A stretch of 64,000 bases of DNA from contig JAVWZM010000001.1 of NCBI GenBank assembly GCA_036661035.1, positions 13,367 to 77,366 of the forward strand. The letters run 5' to 3'. A program made the translations under genes and the position numbers. The notes beneath the pieces were generated by a model, which was not told the DNA's origin, did no database searches, and was given only the letters and a program-made list of their open reading frames with translations. Of this stretch, positions 8,659 to 17,022 are shown in pieces (position 1 is the stretch's first letter; every line of letters begins with the position of its first letter). This DNA is from JAGPHI01 sp036661035 (lineage in GTDB: Bacteria > Bacillota > Clostridia > Oscillospirales > Ruminococcaceae).

Positions 8659-10045
8659 TATGACACCAATTAAATGCCCAATGCCCGTGCAAGACGCGGA
8701 CAAGCGCAACAAAAACTTTAGCGAGGTTGCCCTTGGATATACAGAGGAAATGGCAGTAGGAGAGGCAAAACGCTGCCTTAACTGCCCCAAAAAGCCATGT
8801 CGCTCGGGCTGCCCTGTGGGCATTGATATTCCTGCCTTTATAATGAAAGTGGCAGAGCGCGATTTTGAGGGCGCGTATGAAATATTATCGGCGCAAAGCG
8901 CGCTGCCTGCCGTTTGCGGCCGAGTGTGCCCACAGGAGAGCCAGTGCGAGGGCAAATGTGTGCGCGCAGTAAAAGGCGAAAGCGTGGGCATCGGCCGTTT
9001 GGAACGCTTTGTGGCAGATTATCACAGCGAACATTCCGATAAAAAGCCTGCTGTTCCTACACAGAACGGGCATAAAGTTGCAATAGTCGGCTCAGGCCCA
9101 TCGGGGCTTACGGCGGCAGGGGAGCTTGCAAAGCTAGGCTACGAGGTAAGCGTATACGAGGCTCTGCACACAGCGGGGGGCGTATTGGTATACGGCATAC
9201 CTGAGTTTCGTCTGCCAAAGGCAATTGTCCAACGCGAGATAGACGGTCTGCGCGATATGGGCGTAAAAATAGAAACAAATATGGTAATAGGAAAAATACT
9301 AACCATTGACGAACTGTTTCAAATGGGCAACGAGGCTGTGTTTATCGGCTCAGGCGCAGGGCTGCCTCGCTTTATGAATATACCCGGCGAAAGCTTAAAG
9401 GGCGTATATTCCGCCAACGAATTTTTAACGCGAATTAATTTGATGAAGGCGTATAAAGAGGGCAGTAAAACCCCTGTAATGCACGCCAAAAATGTTGCGG
9501 TAGTGGGCGGAGGCAACGTGGCAATGGACGCTGCACGCTGCGCACTGCGCATGGGCGCGGAAAATGTATACACAGTGTATCGCCGCGGTATGGAGGAGCT
9601 ACCTGCACGTCTTGAGGAAGTGGAGCATGCCATAGAGGAGGGTGTAATATTTAAAACCCTCTCTAACCCCATAGAGGTGCTTGGCGACGAAAACGGCTGT
9701 GTGCGAGCCATGCGCTGCAACGAAATGATGCTGGGCGAAGCGGACGAATCCGGCAGGCGCAGCCCTGTAACTAAGCCAAACAGCGAATTTTTGCTTGAAA
9801 CCGATTGTATGATTATGAGCATTGGCACGTCGCCAAACCCATTAATCAGCAGCACCACACCGGGGCTTGCAATAAACCGCAAGGGTTGCATTATCACAAA
9901 CGGAGATGACGGCCTTACAGCGCGTGAGGCAGTGTATGCAGGCGGAGATGCGGTAACAGGCGCCGCCACTGTAATATTGGCAATGGGCGCGGGCAAGAAC
10001 GCGGCAGCCGCAATAGATAAATACATCAAGGATAAAGAAAAATAA
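8651..10045 (+). CDS. nfnB: NfnB: glutamate-synthase-like large subunit of Nfn transhydrogenase
   Basis: 464-residue flavoprotein of the GltD-like family, partner of NfnA and site of bifurcation and NADPH oxidation. The N-terminal Cys-rich region (CLNCPKKPCRSGCPVGIDIP, then CGRVCPQESQCEGKC) would bind two [4Fe-4S] clusters. It is followed by two nucleotide-binding folds (VAIVGSGPSGLTAAGEL for FAD; VAVVGGGNVAMDAARCALRMG for NADPH) and the closing GGDAVTGAATVILAMGAGKNAA. The same family includes glutamate synthase beta subunits, but the overlap with nfnA identifies Nfn. Confidence 0.9.
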   Translation: MADMTPIKCPMPVQDADKRNKNFSEVALGYTEEMAVGEAKRCLNCPKKPCRSGCPVGIDIPAFIMKVAERDFEGAYEILSAQSALPAVCGRVCPQESQCEGKCVRAVKGESVGIGRLERFVADYHSEHSDKKPAVPTQNGHKVAIVGSGPSGLTAAGELAKLGYEVSVYEALHTAGGVLVYGIPEFRLPKAIVQREIDGLRDMGVKIETNMVIGKILTIDELFQMGNEAVFIGSGAGLPRFMNIPGESLKGVYSANEFLTRINLMKAYKEGSKTPVMHAKNVAVVGGGNVAMDAARCALRMGAENVYTVYRRGMEELPARLEEVEHAIEEGVIFKTLSNPIEVLGDENGCVRAMRCNEMMLGEADESGRRSPVTKPNSEFLLETDCMIMSIGTSPNPLISSTTPGLAINRKGCIITNGDDGLTAREAVYAGGDAVTGAATVILAMGAGKNAAAAIDKYIKDKEK

Positions 10046-10068
10046 GTTGCAAATAGCTTAAATAATCC

Positions 10069-10097
10069 TTGACAATAGCACAATCACAGGTTATACT
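10069..10097 (+). promoter_or_regulatory. Promoter of the infC-rpmI-rplT operon
   Basis: TTGACA (10069-10074) and TATACT (10092-10097) are separated by 17 bases, a near-consensus vegetative promoter. Transcription would begin near 10104, giving a leader of about 165 bases before infC. Confidence 0.8.
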
Positions 10098-10103
10098 AAA
10101 CAA

Positions 10104-10267
10104 GTAAATAAAGTAGTTTTGGCTTGCAGCCGCTCACCTTGTGTGCTTTTTGCATCGGGTTTATTACGGAACTTATAGGTACACTTTAGTGTAATTTAGT
10201 TTGTTTTGTACGGCTTGCAGCATGCAGGCCGTACTTTTTTTAATTAAAAAAACGGAGGTGCTTTACG
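10104..10267 (+). promoter_or_regulatory. infC leader with terminator-like hairpin
   Basis: A long untranslated leader precedes infC. At 10208-10234 the arms GTACGGCTTGC and GCAGGCCGTAC form a strong hairpin (one G-U pair) followed by seven T, so it can act as an intrinsic terminator. In Firmicutes, leaders of infC-rpmI-rplT are bound by L20 or attenuated to autoregulate ribosomal protein synthesis; the position and hairpin fit that model. Which class of leader this is cannot be told without an alignment. GGAGGTG (10254-10260) is the infC ribosome site. Confidence 0.7.
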
Positions 10268-10792
10268 ATTAGCGCAAACAAAAAGGAACTGGAGATCAAC
10301 GAAGACATTCGTGACAAAGAGGTGCGTCTTATTGACGCGGACGGCAGCCAGCTTGGCGTTGTATCCACTATGGACGCAATGAAATTGGCTGAAGACAAGA
10401 GCCTTGACCTTGTAAAAATTGCTCCGCAGGCAATACCGCCCGTATGTAAAATTATGGATTACGGCAAGTATCGCTTTGAACTGCAAAAAAAGGATAAGGA
10501 AGCAAAGAAAAATCAAAAAGTTGTTGAAATAAAGGAAATCCGTCTATCCCTCAACATAGACTCGAACGACTTTAACACGAAGGTTGCACAGGCAATGAAA
10601 TTCCTTGCCAAGGGCGACAAGGTGAAGACATCCATTCGTTTTCGTGGACGCGAGATGGCGCATACGGAGCTGGGGCTAGAGGTGCATAAACGCTTTGCCG
10701 AGGCTATTCCGGACGCTATTGTCGAAAAGCAGCCAAAGCTTGAGGGACGCAGCATGCAAATGTTCCTCACACCACCGCAGGCGAAAATTTAA
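10268..10792 (+). CDS. infC: Translation initiation factor IF-3 (ATT start)
   Basis: Binds the 30S subunit, checks start-codon pairing and keeps subunits apart. The 174-residue protein has the usual N-domain (INEDIRDKEVRLIDADGSQLGV), the linker KKDKEAKKNQK and the C-domain (IRLSLNIDSNDFNTKV ... SIRFRGREMAHTELG). No ATG, GTG or TTG matches the family N-terminus; the codon 8 bases after GGAGGTG is ATT at 10268, giving ISANKKELEINEDIRD. An AUU start is known for infC in E. coli, where IF-3 represses its own non-canonical start. The next in-frame GTG (10322) would remove 18 conserved residues. Confidence 0.92.
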   Translation: MSANKKELEINEDIRDKEVRLIDADGSQLGVVSTMDAMKLAEDKSLDLVKIAPQAIPPVCKIMDYGKYRFELQKKDKEAKKNQKVVEIKEIRLSLNIDSNDFNTKVAQAMKFLAKGDKVKTSIRFRGREMAHTELGLEVHKRFAEAIPDAIVEKQPKLEGRSMQMFLTPPQAKI

Positions 10793-10806
10793 GGAGGATT
10801 ACTAAT

Positions 10807-11004
10807 ATGCCTAAGATTAAAACACATTCAGGTGCAAAGAAACGCTTTAAACTCACAAAGAACGGCAAAGTTAAGCGTGGTCATGCTTTTCGCAGCCACA
10901 TTCTTACAAAGAAAACCACTAAGCTGAAGCGCGGTTTCCGCAAATCCGCATATGCCGACAAGACGAACGCAGCAGCAGTAAAAGCAATGCTACCGTACGC
11001 CTAG
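10807..11004 (+). CDS. rpmI: 50S ribosomal protein L35
   Basis: 65-residue basic protein beginning PKIKTHSGAKKRFKLTKNGKVKRGHAFRSH, the standard L35 sequence, ending near AVKAMLPYA. It assembles into the large subunit near the L20 region. It lies 14 bases after infC with an AAGGAGG ribosome site, second in the classic infC-rpmI-rplT order. Confidence 0.97.
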   Translation: MPKIKTHSGAKKRFKLTKNGKVKRGHAFRSHILTKKTTKLKRGFRKSAYADKTNAAAVKAMLPYA

Positions 11005-11047
11005 GCGAAAACTAAAAAATTATCAGCATTTAAAGGAGATATAGAAT

Positions 11048-11401
11048 ATGGCTCGTATCAAAGGCGCTGTAATGACGCGCAAAAGAAGGAAAAAAACACT
11101 AAAGCTTGCTAAAGGCTATTACGGCAGTAAATCTACACATTTTAAAATGGCTAAACAGCAGGTTATGAAAAGCGGTAACTACGCTTTCGTCGGCCGTAAG
11201 CAGAAAAAACGTGATTTCCGCAGCCTGTGGATTACACGTATCAACGCTGCATGCCGCGCAGAGGGTATCAACTACTCTACATTTATGAACGGCCTGAAAA
11301 AAAGTGGCATAGAGCTTAACCGCAAAATGCTTTCTGAAATGGCTATCCATGACGCCGCCAGCTTTTCGGCTTTAATTGCCACAGCTAAGGCTGCAAAATA
11401 G
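11048..11401 (+). CDS. rplT: 50S ribosomal protein L20
   Basis: 117 residues, normal for L20, with ARIKGAVMTRKRRKKTLKLAKGYYGSKS at the N-terminus and LWITRINAACRAEGINYSTFMNGLKKSGIELNRKMLSEMA in the C-terminal half. It is essential for early 50S assembly and in many bacteria represses its own operon by binding leader RNA, consistent with the structured leader at 10104-10267. Preceded by AAGGAGAT; followed by an intrinsic terminator. Confidence 0.97.
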   Translation: MARIKGAVMTRKRRKKTLKLAKGYYGSKSTHFKMAKQQVMKSGNYAFVGRKQKKRDFRSLWITRINAACRAEGINYSTFMNGLKKSGIELNRKMLSEMAIHDAASFSALIATAKAAK

Positions 11402-11411
11402 AACAAATGTG

Positions 11412-11444
11412 AGCGCCCGCGCAGGATTGCCCGGGCGTCGCTTT
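11412..11444 (+). terminator. Terminator after rplT
   Basis: AGCGCCCG pairs with CGGGCGTCGCT (one bulged base) around a short loop, followed by TTTGTATTT. It sits directly after the L20 stop and closes the operon. Confidence 0.75.
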
Positions 11445-11577
11445 GTATTTAGAGCATATGCCAAAATAGGCGTTGCTTGCATGTAATTTGCATATGCATA
11501 TGCAATACCACGCGCAATGCACTGCCTTTGAATAGGAAAAGCGATACAAATTTTCTGTAATTTAAAGGGGGCATTAA

Positions 11578-12351
11578 ATGGCAGATTTCATAAAAAGCCG
11601 CGATAACGAAAAAGTGAAGTATTATTGCAAGCTGCGAGATAATGCGGCCTTCCGTCACGAAGAAAACCTTTTTGTGGCAGAGGGCTTAAAGCTTTGCTCG
11701 GACATATCGGCGGTTATTCCGCCTGAAATGGTGTTTTATACCGAAAATGCGCAAAGCGCGGGCGAATACTTAGGCACGCAGCAATATTGTGTAGCTGACA
11801 CTGTGGCTCAAAAGCTGTCGGACGTAAAAGCTCCACAGGGCGTTTTTTGCGTGTTTGCCATGCCAAAGCAAAATGCGCAAAGCCTTGCAAAGGGTAGCTG
11901 GCTTGCTCTTGAAAACGTGCAGGATCCTGCTAATGTAGGCGCAATATTGCGCAGTGCGGCGGCGTTTAATTATAAAGGCGTTATGCTTTCGGGCAAATGC
12001 GCTGATGTATATTGTGGCAAAGCGATACGCGCGTCCATGGGTGCCGCCGTAAAGCTTTCGGTGCTTACAGACTGCGATTTTAATGCGCTATTCCCTATTT
12101 TAAAAAAGCGTGGCGCGCTTACTCTTGCCGCCTGCCTTGAAAATTCTGTTCCTCTTGAAAGCGTAATGCCGAAACAGGGGCAAGACATTGTAATGGTAAT
12201 AGGCAACGAGGGGCAGGGCATTACCGCCGAAACAAAGGCGATTTGCGACAAAGCCGTGCGCATACCCATTTCCGCCATGGTGGAATCGCTTAATGCGGCA
12301 GCGGCGGCAAGCATACTTTTGTGGCATTTTAGAGGGGAGGGCGGCATATGA
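11578..12351 (+). CDS. TrmH/SpoU-family RNA 2'-O-methyltransferase
   Basis: 257-residue SPOUT methyltransferase predicted to methylate a ribose 2'-OH in rRNA or tRNA using SAM. It has an N-terminal substrate-binding region (LFVAEGLKLC) and a C-terminal knotted domain with the three motifs: NVQDPANVGAILRSAAAF, VMVIGNEGQGI and IPISAMVESLNAAAAASILL. In Firmicutes this type commonly follows rplT. The exact target is not readable from sequence. Its stop overlaps the dprA start (ATGA). Confidence 0.88.
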   Translation: MADFIKSRDNEKVKYYCKLRDNAAFRHEENLFVAEGLKLCSDISAVIPPEMVFYTENAQSAGEYLGTQQYCVADTVAQKLSDVKAPQGVFCVFAMPKQNAQSLAKGSWLALENVQDPANVGAILRSAAAFNYKGVMLSGKCADVYCGKAIRASMGAAVKLSVLTDCDFNALFPILKKRGALTLAACLENSVPLESVMPKQGQDIVMVIGNEGQGITAETKAICDKAVRIPISAMVESLNAAAAASILLWHFRGEGGI

Positions 12352-13424
12352 GGCAAGAGGACTGGCTATGGTATGCGAATGTATTGGGGAATAATGCCCA
12401 AAATACAGGCGCAGTGCTTGCCCGATACGAAACGCCTGAGGCTTTATTATCGGCAAAAAACACAGTGCCGCAGGAGCTATCCGCCTCGCAGCTGGAGGTG
12501 CTGAATAGCACGTCACCAAGCGAATTCATTAAAACGGTAACCCAGTGTAAAAGCTTGGGCGTGGGCATTGTAAATTACAGTGAGCTGTCATATCCCGAGG
12601 CTCTGCGCGACATCACAAACCCACCGCCCGTGCTATATTATAAGGGCGATATTACAATATTAAACAATTATTTTTTATTTGCGATTATCGGCACAAGACG
12701 CCCGTCGGGATACGGCATTGAGGTGACGAGAGATATCGCAAAGGTGCTTACCAAAGCAGGCGTGGTGCTTGTATCTGGGCTTGCAGAGGGGCTGGACAGC
12801 GAGGCGCATAAGGCCGCAATAGCCGAGGAGATGCCCACGGTGGCATGCCTTGCATTTGGGCACAGCTACTGCTATCCTGCACAAAACCGCACATTAAAGG
12901 CAATAATAGAACAGGTGGGCGTTACTATCAGCGAATATCCGCCTGAGGTGTCACCACAAAAAGCATATTTTTTAGCGCGCAACCGCATTATAGCAGGTAT
13001 TTCGCGCGGCGTATGCGTGGCAGAGGCGCGCAGAGCGTCAGGCACTATGAACACAGTTGGCTTTGCGCTTGAATATGGCAAGGACATTTTCAGCGTACCG
13101 GGAAGTATTTATTCGCCCATGTCCGAGGGCACAAACGCCCTATTGCGTGAGGGCGCATCTCCGGTAACCTCGGCATCGGATATATTAGATGCATACGCAA
13201 TATCTATTTCCAATATTAAAGAGGACACAGCACCCGTACTGGATTTTTCGTTCAGCGCAGATGCGGCAGAGGTAAAAATACATCTTTCGCCTATGCCAAA
13301 ATCCATAGAGGTGCTTTGCAGTGAAACCAAGATGTCGCCTGCCAAGGTAATGGCGTGCTTAACAGAGCTTGAATTATCAGGTGCGGCAAAGCAGATTGCA
13401 GGCAGACAGTTTATTATACAATAG
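12348..13424 (+). CDS. dprA: DNA processing protein DprA
   Basis: Loads RecA onto incoming single-stranded DNA during natural transformation. The 358-residue protein has an N-terminal helical region, the Rossmann-like DprA domain (AIIGTRRPSGYG, VSGLAEGLDSEAHKAA, ISEYPPEVSP, ARNRIIAGIS, EYGKDIFSVPGS) and a C-terminal winged-helix-like segment (about 305-358). ComEA, ComEC and other competence genes are not in the window, so DNA uptake is not established. Four-base overlap with the methyltransferase gene. Confidence 0.93.
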   Translation: MRQEDWLWYANVLGNNAQNTGAVLARYETPEALLSAKNTVPQELSASQLEVLNSTSPSEFIKTVTQCKSLGVGIVNYSELSYPEALRDITNPPPVLYYKGDITILNNYFLFAIIGTRRPSGYGIEVTRDIAKVLTKAGVVLVSGLAEGLDSEAHKAAIAEEMPTVACLAFGHSYCYPAQNRTLKAIIEQVGVTISEYPPEVSPQKAYFLARNRIIAGISRGVCVAEARRASGTMNTVGFALEYGKDIFSVPGSIYSPMSEGTNALLREGASPVTSASDILDAYAISISNIKEDTAPVLDFSFSADAAEVKIHLSPMPKSIEVLCSETKMSPAKVMACLTELELSGAAKQIAGRQFIIQ

Positions 13425-13434
13425 CCCTGTTATA

Positions 13435-13563
13435 TAGCAACTTAACGTATGTTAGATGGCGTTTTAAAGGTTGTAAACGCCTGAATATACACTCGCGGGG
13501 CGATTTTATGCGCAAGCCATAGGCTTATGCGCAATATAGCATTTTGACGAATGATATATTGTG
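13435..13563 (+). repeat. Family B structured intergenic repeat, copy B2
   Basis: Starts TAGCAACTTAAC eleven bases after the dprA stop and ends about 48 bases before topA. Stem 1 is GGCGTTT/AAACGCC (around 13458-13481). Stem 2 is GCGCAAGCC/GGCTTATGCGC (13510-13532). The terminal stem is CAATATAGCATT/AATGATATATTG (13532-13561). It is the best-folded full-length copy of the family. Confidence 0.78.
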
Positions 13564-13611
13564 ACACAGGTCAAATCTTAAAAGGGAGCTTTCCCGGAAA
13601 GTAAGGAATAT

Positions 13612-15702
13612 ATGTCGAAATTAGTAATTGTGGAGTCGCCTGCAAAGGCAAAAACCATAAGAAAATATTTAGGCGATGGCTTTGAAGTTACAGCGTCTAT
13701 GGGGCATATCAGAGATTTGCCTAAAAGCCAGCTTGGCATTGATGTGGAGCATGAATATGAGCCGCAATACATTAATATCAAGGGCAAAGAAAAGCTTATT
13801 AAAGAGCTGAAAACCGCCGCAAAGCAAAGCGACGAGGTGTTTTTGGCTACTGACCCTGACCGCGAGGGCGAGGCAATAAGCTGGCATTTAGCCAATCTAC
13901 TTGGGCTGGACGTTACAAAAACAAACAGAGTAACCTTTGGCGAAATTACTAAAAAAGGCGTTACCACAGGTATGGCAAATCCACGCACCATTGACATGGA
14001 TTTGTTCAACGCACAGCAAGCGCGCCGAATATTGGACAGGCTTGTGGGCTATAAGCTTTCGCCGTTTTTATGGCGTAAGGTGCGCAGGGGCCTATCCGCA
14101 GGGCGCGTGCAAAGCGTGGCAGTGCGTCTAATAGTGGATAGAGAAAAAGAAATAGAAGCGTTTATTCCCAAGGAATATTGGAATATAGACGCTGTTCTTA
14201 CACCGGGCGGCGTGGCTAAAAAATTTACGGCACGCCTATTTAGCATGGCAAATGGCGACAAAATCGCCGTGGAATGTGAAAAAGATGCAAAAGCTATAGA
14301 AGATGCATTAAATGGTGCGGATTACATCGTGACAAAGGTGCATAAGGGCAGCCGCAAAAAAACGCCTGCACCTCCATTTATCACCTCCACATTACAGCAG
14401 GAGGCAAGCCGCCGCCTTGGCTTTACAGCCACACGCACCATGCGCGCAGCGCAAACATTATATGAAGGCGTAGACATTCCGGGCGAGGGAACAATCGGTC
14501 TTATCACCTATATGCGTACAGATTCTTTGCGCATTTCAGACGAGGCTGTAGCCGAGGCAAAGGGCTATATCAGCGGCGAATACGGCGACAAATATGTGTA
14601 TAACGATAAACGCGTGTATAAATCCAAAAACGCCACTGCCGCCCAAGATGCCCATGAGGCTGTGCGCCCAACAATGCCCACATTAACACCCGACGAAGTG
14701 GAAAAGAGCCTTTCGGGCGATACCGCAAAGCTGTATCGTTTAATATGGAGCCGCTTTATCGCAAGCCAAATGACAGACTGTGAGATGGACACGGTTTCGG
14801 CAGATATTTCCGCCGCGGATTACATTTTCCGCGCAAGCGGCTTTGTGGTAACCTTCGACGGCTTTACCGCACTGTATGAGGAAGCGACAGAGGAAAAAGA
14901 AAAGAAAGAAACGGCATTGCCAGTGCTTAAAAAAGGCGACGAATTAAAGCTGAAAGAGCTTAAAAGCGAGCAGAAATTTACACAGCCGCCTGCCAGATAC
15001 ACTGAGGCGACGCTGATAAAATCCCTTGAGGAAAACGGCATTGGTCGCCCGTCTACCTACGCGCCGATTATTACCACTATTATCGACCGCGATTATGTGG
15101 AGCGCGAGGCGAAAAAGCTAAAGCCCACCACCTTGGGGCTTGTTATCAACGATTTAATGATGGCGCAATTTCCAAATATCGTGGACGTTACTTTTTCCGC
15201 GCAAATGGAGCGCAACCTTGACACCGTGGAAAACGGCAAAGCAGAATGGCGCGATGTTATAGATAATTTCTATCAAGATTTCGACAAAACCCTCAAAAAA
15301 GCAGAAGATGCAATGGAGGGGCAAAAGATAAAAGTGCCAGACGAAGAAACAGATGAAATATGCGAAACCTGTGGGCGCAAAATGGTGATTAAAACAGGGC
15401 GCTTTGGCAAGTTTTTGGCTTGCCCGGGCTTTCCTGAATGTAAAACCACAAAGCGGATTGTAAAAGACACAGGCGGCCTTTGCCCGCTTTGCGGCGGACG
15501 TATGCTGATACGCCGCAGTAAAAAAGGCAGAGTGTATTACGGCTGCGAAAAATATCCAGAATGTGAATTTATGAGCTGGGACGAGCCAACGGCAGAGGTA
15601 TGCCCCGAGTGCGGCAAATCGCTGTTTAAAAAAGGCGGCAAATCGGGCACTTTATACTGCGCCAAGGAGGGCTGCGGCTTTTCAAAGCCGTTTTCAAAAT
15701 GA
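13612..15702 (+). CDS. topA: DNA topoisomerase I
   Basis: Type IA topoisomerase that relaxes negative supercoils. The 696-residue protein has an N-terminal Toprim domain (LVIVESPAKAKTI; DPDREGEAISWHL), the active-site region GLITYMRTDS with the catalytic Tyr near residue 298, and three C-terminal zinc-ribbon modules (about residues 585-695: CETCGRKM...CPGFPEC; CPLCGGRM...CEKYPEC; CPECGKSL...CAKEGC). The last four bases overlap trmFO. Repeat B2 lies in its upstream region. Confidence 0.96.
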   Translation: MSKLVIVESPAKAKTIRKYLGDGFEVTASMGHIRDLPKSQLGIDVEHEYEPQYINIKGKEKLIKELKTAAKQSDEVFLATDPDREGEAISWHLANLLGLDVTKTNRVTFGEITKKGVTTGMANPRTIDMDLFNAQQARRILDRLVGYKLSPFLWRKVRRGLSAGRVQSVAVRLIVDREKEIEAFIPKEYWNIDAVLTPGGVAKKFTARLFSMANGDKIAVECEKDAKAIEDALNGADYIVTKVHKGSRKKTPAPPFITSTLQQEASRRLGFTATRTMRAAQTLYEGVDIPGEGTIGLITYMRTDSLRISDEAVAEAKGYISGEYGDKYVYNDKRVYKSKNATAAQDAHEAVRPTMPTLTPDEVEKSLSGDTAKLYRLIWSRFIASQMTDCEMDTVSADISAADYIFRASGFVVTFDGFTALYEEATEEKEKKETALPVLKKGDELKLKELKSEQKFTQPPARYTEATLIKSLEENGIGRPSTYAPIITTIIDRDYVEREAKKLKPTTLGLVINDLMMAQFPNIVDVTFSAQMERNLDTVENGKAEWRDVIDNFYQDFDKTLKKAEDAMEGQKIKVPDEETDEICETCGRKMVIKTGRFGKFLACPGFPECKTTKRIVKDTGGLCPLCGGRMLIRRSKKGRVYYGCEKYPECEFMSWDEPTAEVCPECGKSLFKKGGKSGTLYCAKEGCGFSKPFSK

Positions 15703-17003
15703 GTGAAAAGGTAAAAATAATCGGTGCAGGGCTTGCAGGCTGTGAGGCGGCGTTATATCTTGCTAAAAAGGGCATTAAAGTAGAGCTTTACGAGCAAAAG
15801 CCACATAAATTTTCCCCTGCACATAAAACAGTGGGCTTTGCGGAATTGGTATGCTCTAATTCCCTGAAAGCAGACCGCCTTGCCAGTGCATCGGGCTTAT
15901 TAAAAGCAGAAATGCAGCTTTTGGGTGGCACGCTTTTAAACATTGCCGAAACCTGCCGTGTGGCGGCAGGCGGTGCCCTTGCCGTGGATAGGGCAGAGTT
16001 TTCGGCGGCGGTAACAGCGGCTGTAAATGCAGAAGAAAACATTACCGTGCATCTTTGCGAGGTGGAAAGCCTAGACGAAAACAGTGGCATTACCTTGGTT
16101 GCCACAGGCCCCTTAACCGAGGGCGGCCTTGCAGAGGATATAAAGCGTCTTACAAGCGAGGACGCCTTGGCGTTTTTCGACGCGGCTGCGCCTATTATTA
16201 CAGCCGAGTCCATAGATATGAACGAGGTTTTCGCGGCGTCACGCTACGAGCGCGGCGGTGCGGATTATCTAAACTGCCCCTTTGATAAGGCGGGTTACGA
16301 TGCATTTTATGAGGCACTTGTTGCCGCCGAGCGTGCAGAGCTGCACGCTTTTGATAAAGAGCCGGATGTTTTCGAGGGCTGTATGCCTGTAGAAATTATG
16401 GCAAGGCGCGGTGCCGACACCATGCGCTATGGCCCACTACGCCCCGTGGGGCTTGTCAACCCTAAAACAGGCCACCGCCCATGGGCAAATGTGCAGCTGC
16501 GCGCAGAGGATAAGGCATGCAGTATGTATAATATTGTAGGCTTTCAAACCAACCTTAAATTTGCCGAGCAAAAGCGAGTTTTTTCCATGATACCTGGGCT
16601 TGCCAATGCGGAATTTGTGCGCTACGGCGTAATGCATCGCAACACCTTTCTAAATGCGCCAAAGCTGTTGTCAAAGGATTTATCCCTTAAATGCGCACCA
16701 AATGTGTTTTTTGCGGGGCAGATAACAGGCTTTGAGGGATATGTGGAAAGCATGGCATCGGGGCTTTTGGCAGCAAGGTTTATAATGGCGAGGTTAAACG
16801 CAGAGCCCATGCCGCTTTTGCCAAGGGGCACTATGTGTGGTGCGCTATTGCATTATATAAGTGAGGAAAACTCTCATTTTCAGCCACTTGGCGCAAATAT
16901 GGGCATATTGCCCCCTTGCGAAACGCGCATTAAAGATAAAAAGCTGCGGTATGAAGCAGTGGCGCAAAAGGCAATGGAAACTTTAAGCATGGCATTAAAA
17001 TGA
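15699..17003 (+). CDS. trmFO: Folate-dependent tRNA (uracil-54-C5)-methyltransferase TrmFO
   Basis: Flavoprotein that makes m5U54 in the tRNA T-loop with methylene-tetrahydrofolate, typical of Gram-positive bacteria. The 434-residue protein starts KVKIIGAGLAGCEAALYLAKKG (FAD-binding), then the family segments FAELVCSNSLKAD and GGALAVDR, and near the C-terminus FFAGQITGFEGYVESMASGL. It overlaps topA by four bases; the topA-trmFO pairing is widespread in Firmicutes. Confidence 0.95.
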   Translation: MSEKVKIIGAGLAGCEAALYLAKKGIKVELYEQKPHKFSPAHKTVGFAELVCSNSLKADRLASASGLLKAEMQLLGGTLLNIAETCRVAAGGALAVDRAEFSAAVTAAVNAEENITVHLCEVESLDENSGITLVATGPLTEGGLAEDIKRLTSEDALAFFDAAAPIITAESIDMNEVFAASRYERGGADYLNCPFDKAGYDAFYEALVAAERAELHAFDKEPDVFEGCMPVEIMARRGADTMRYGPLRPVGLVNPKTGHRPWANVQLRAEDKACSMYNIVGFQTNLKFAEQKRVFSMIPGLANAEFVRYGVMHRNTFLNAPKLLSKDLSLKCAPNVFFAGQITGFEGYVESMASGLLAARFIMARLNAEPMPLLPRGTMCGALLHYISEENSHFQPLGANMGILPPCETRIKDKKLRYEAVAQKAMETLSMALK

Positions 17004-17022
17004 ATATAATGGAGGTATATGC

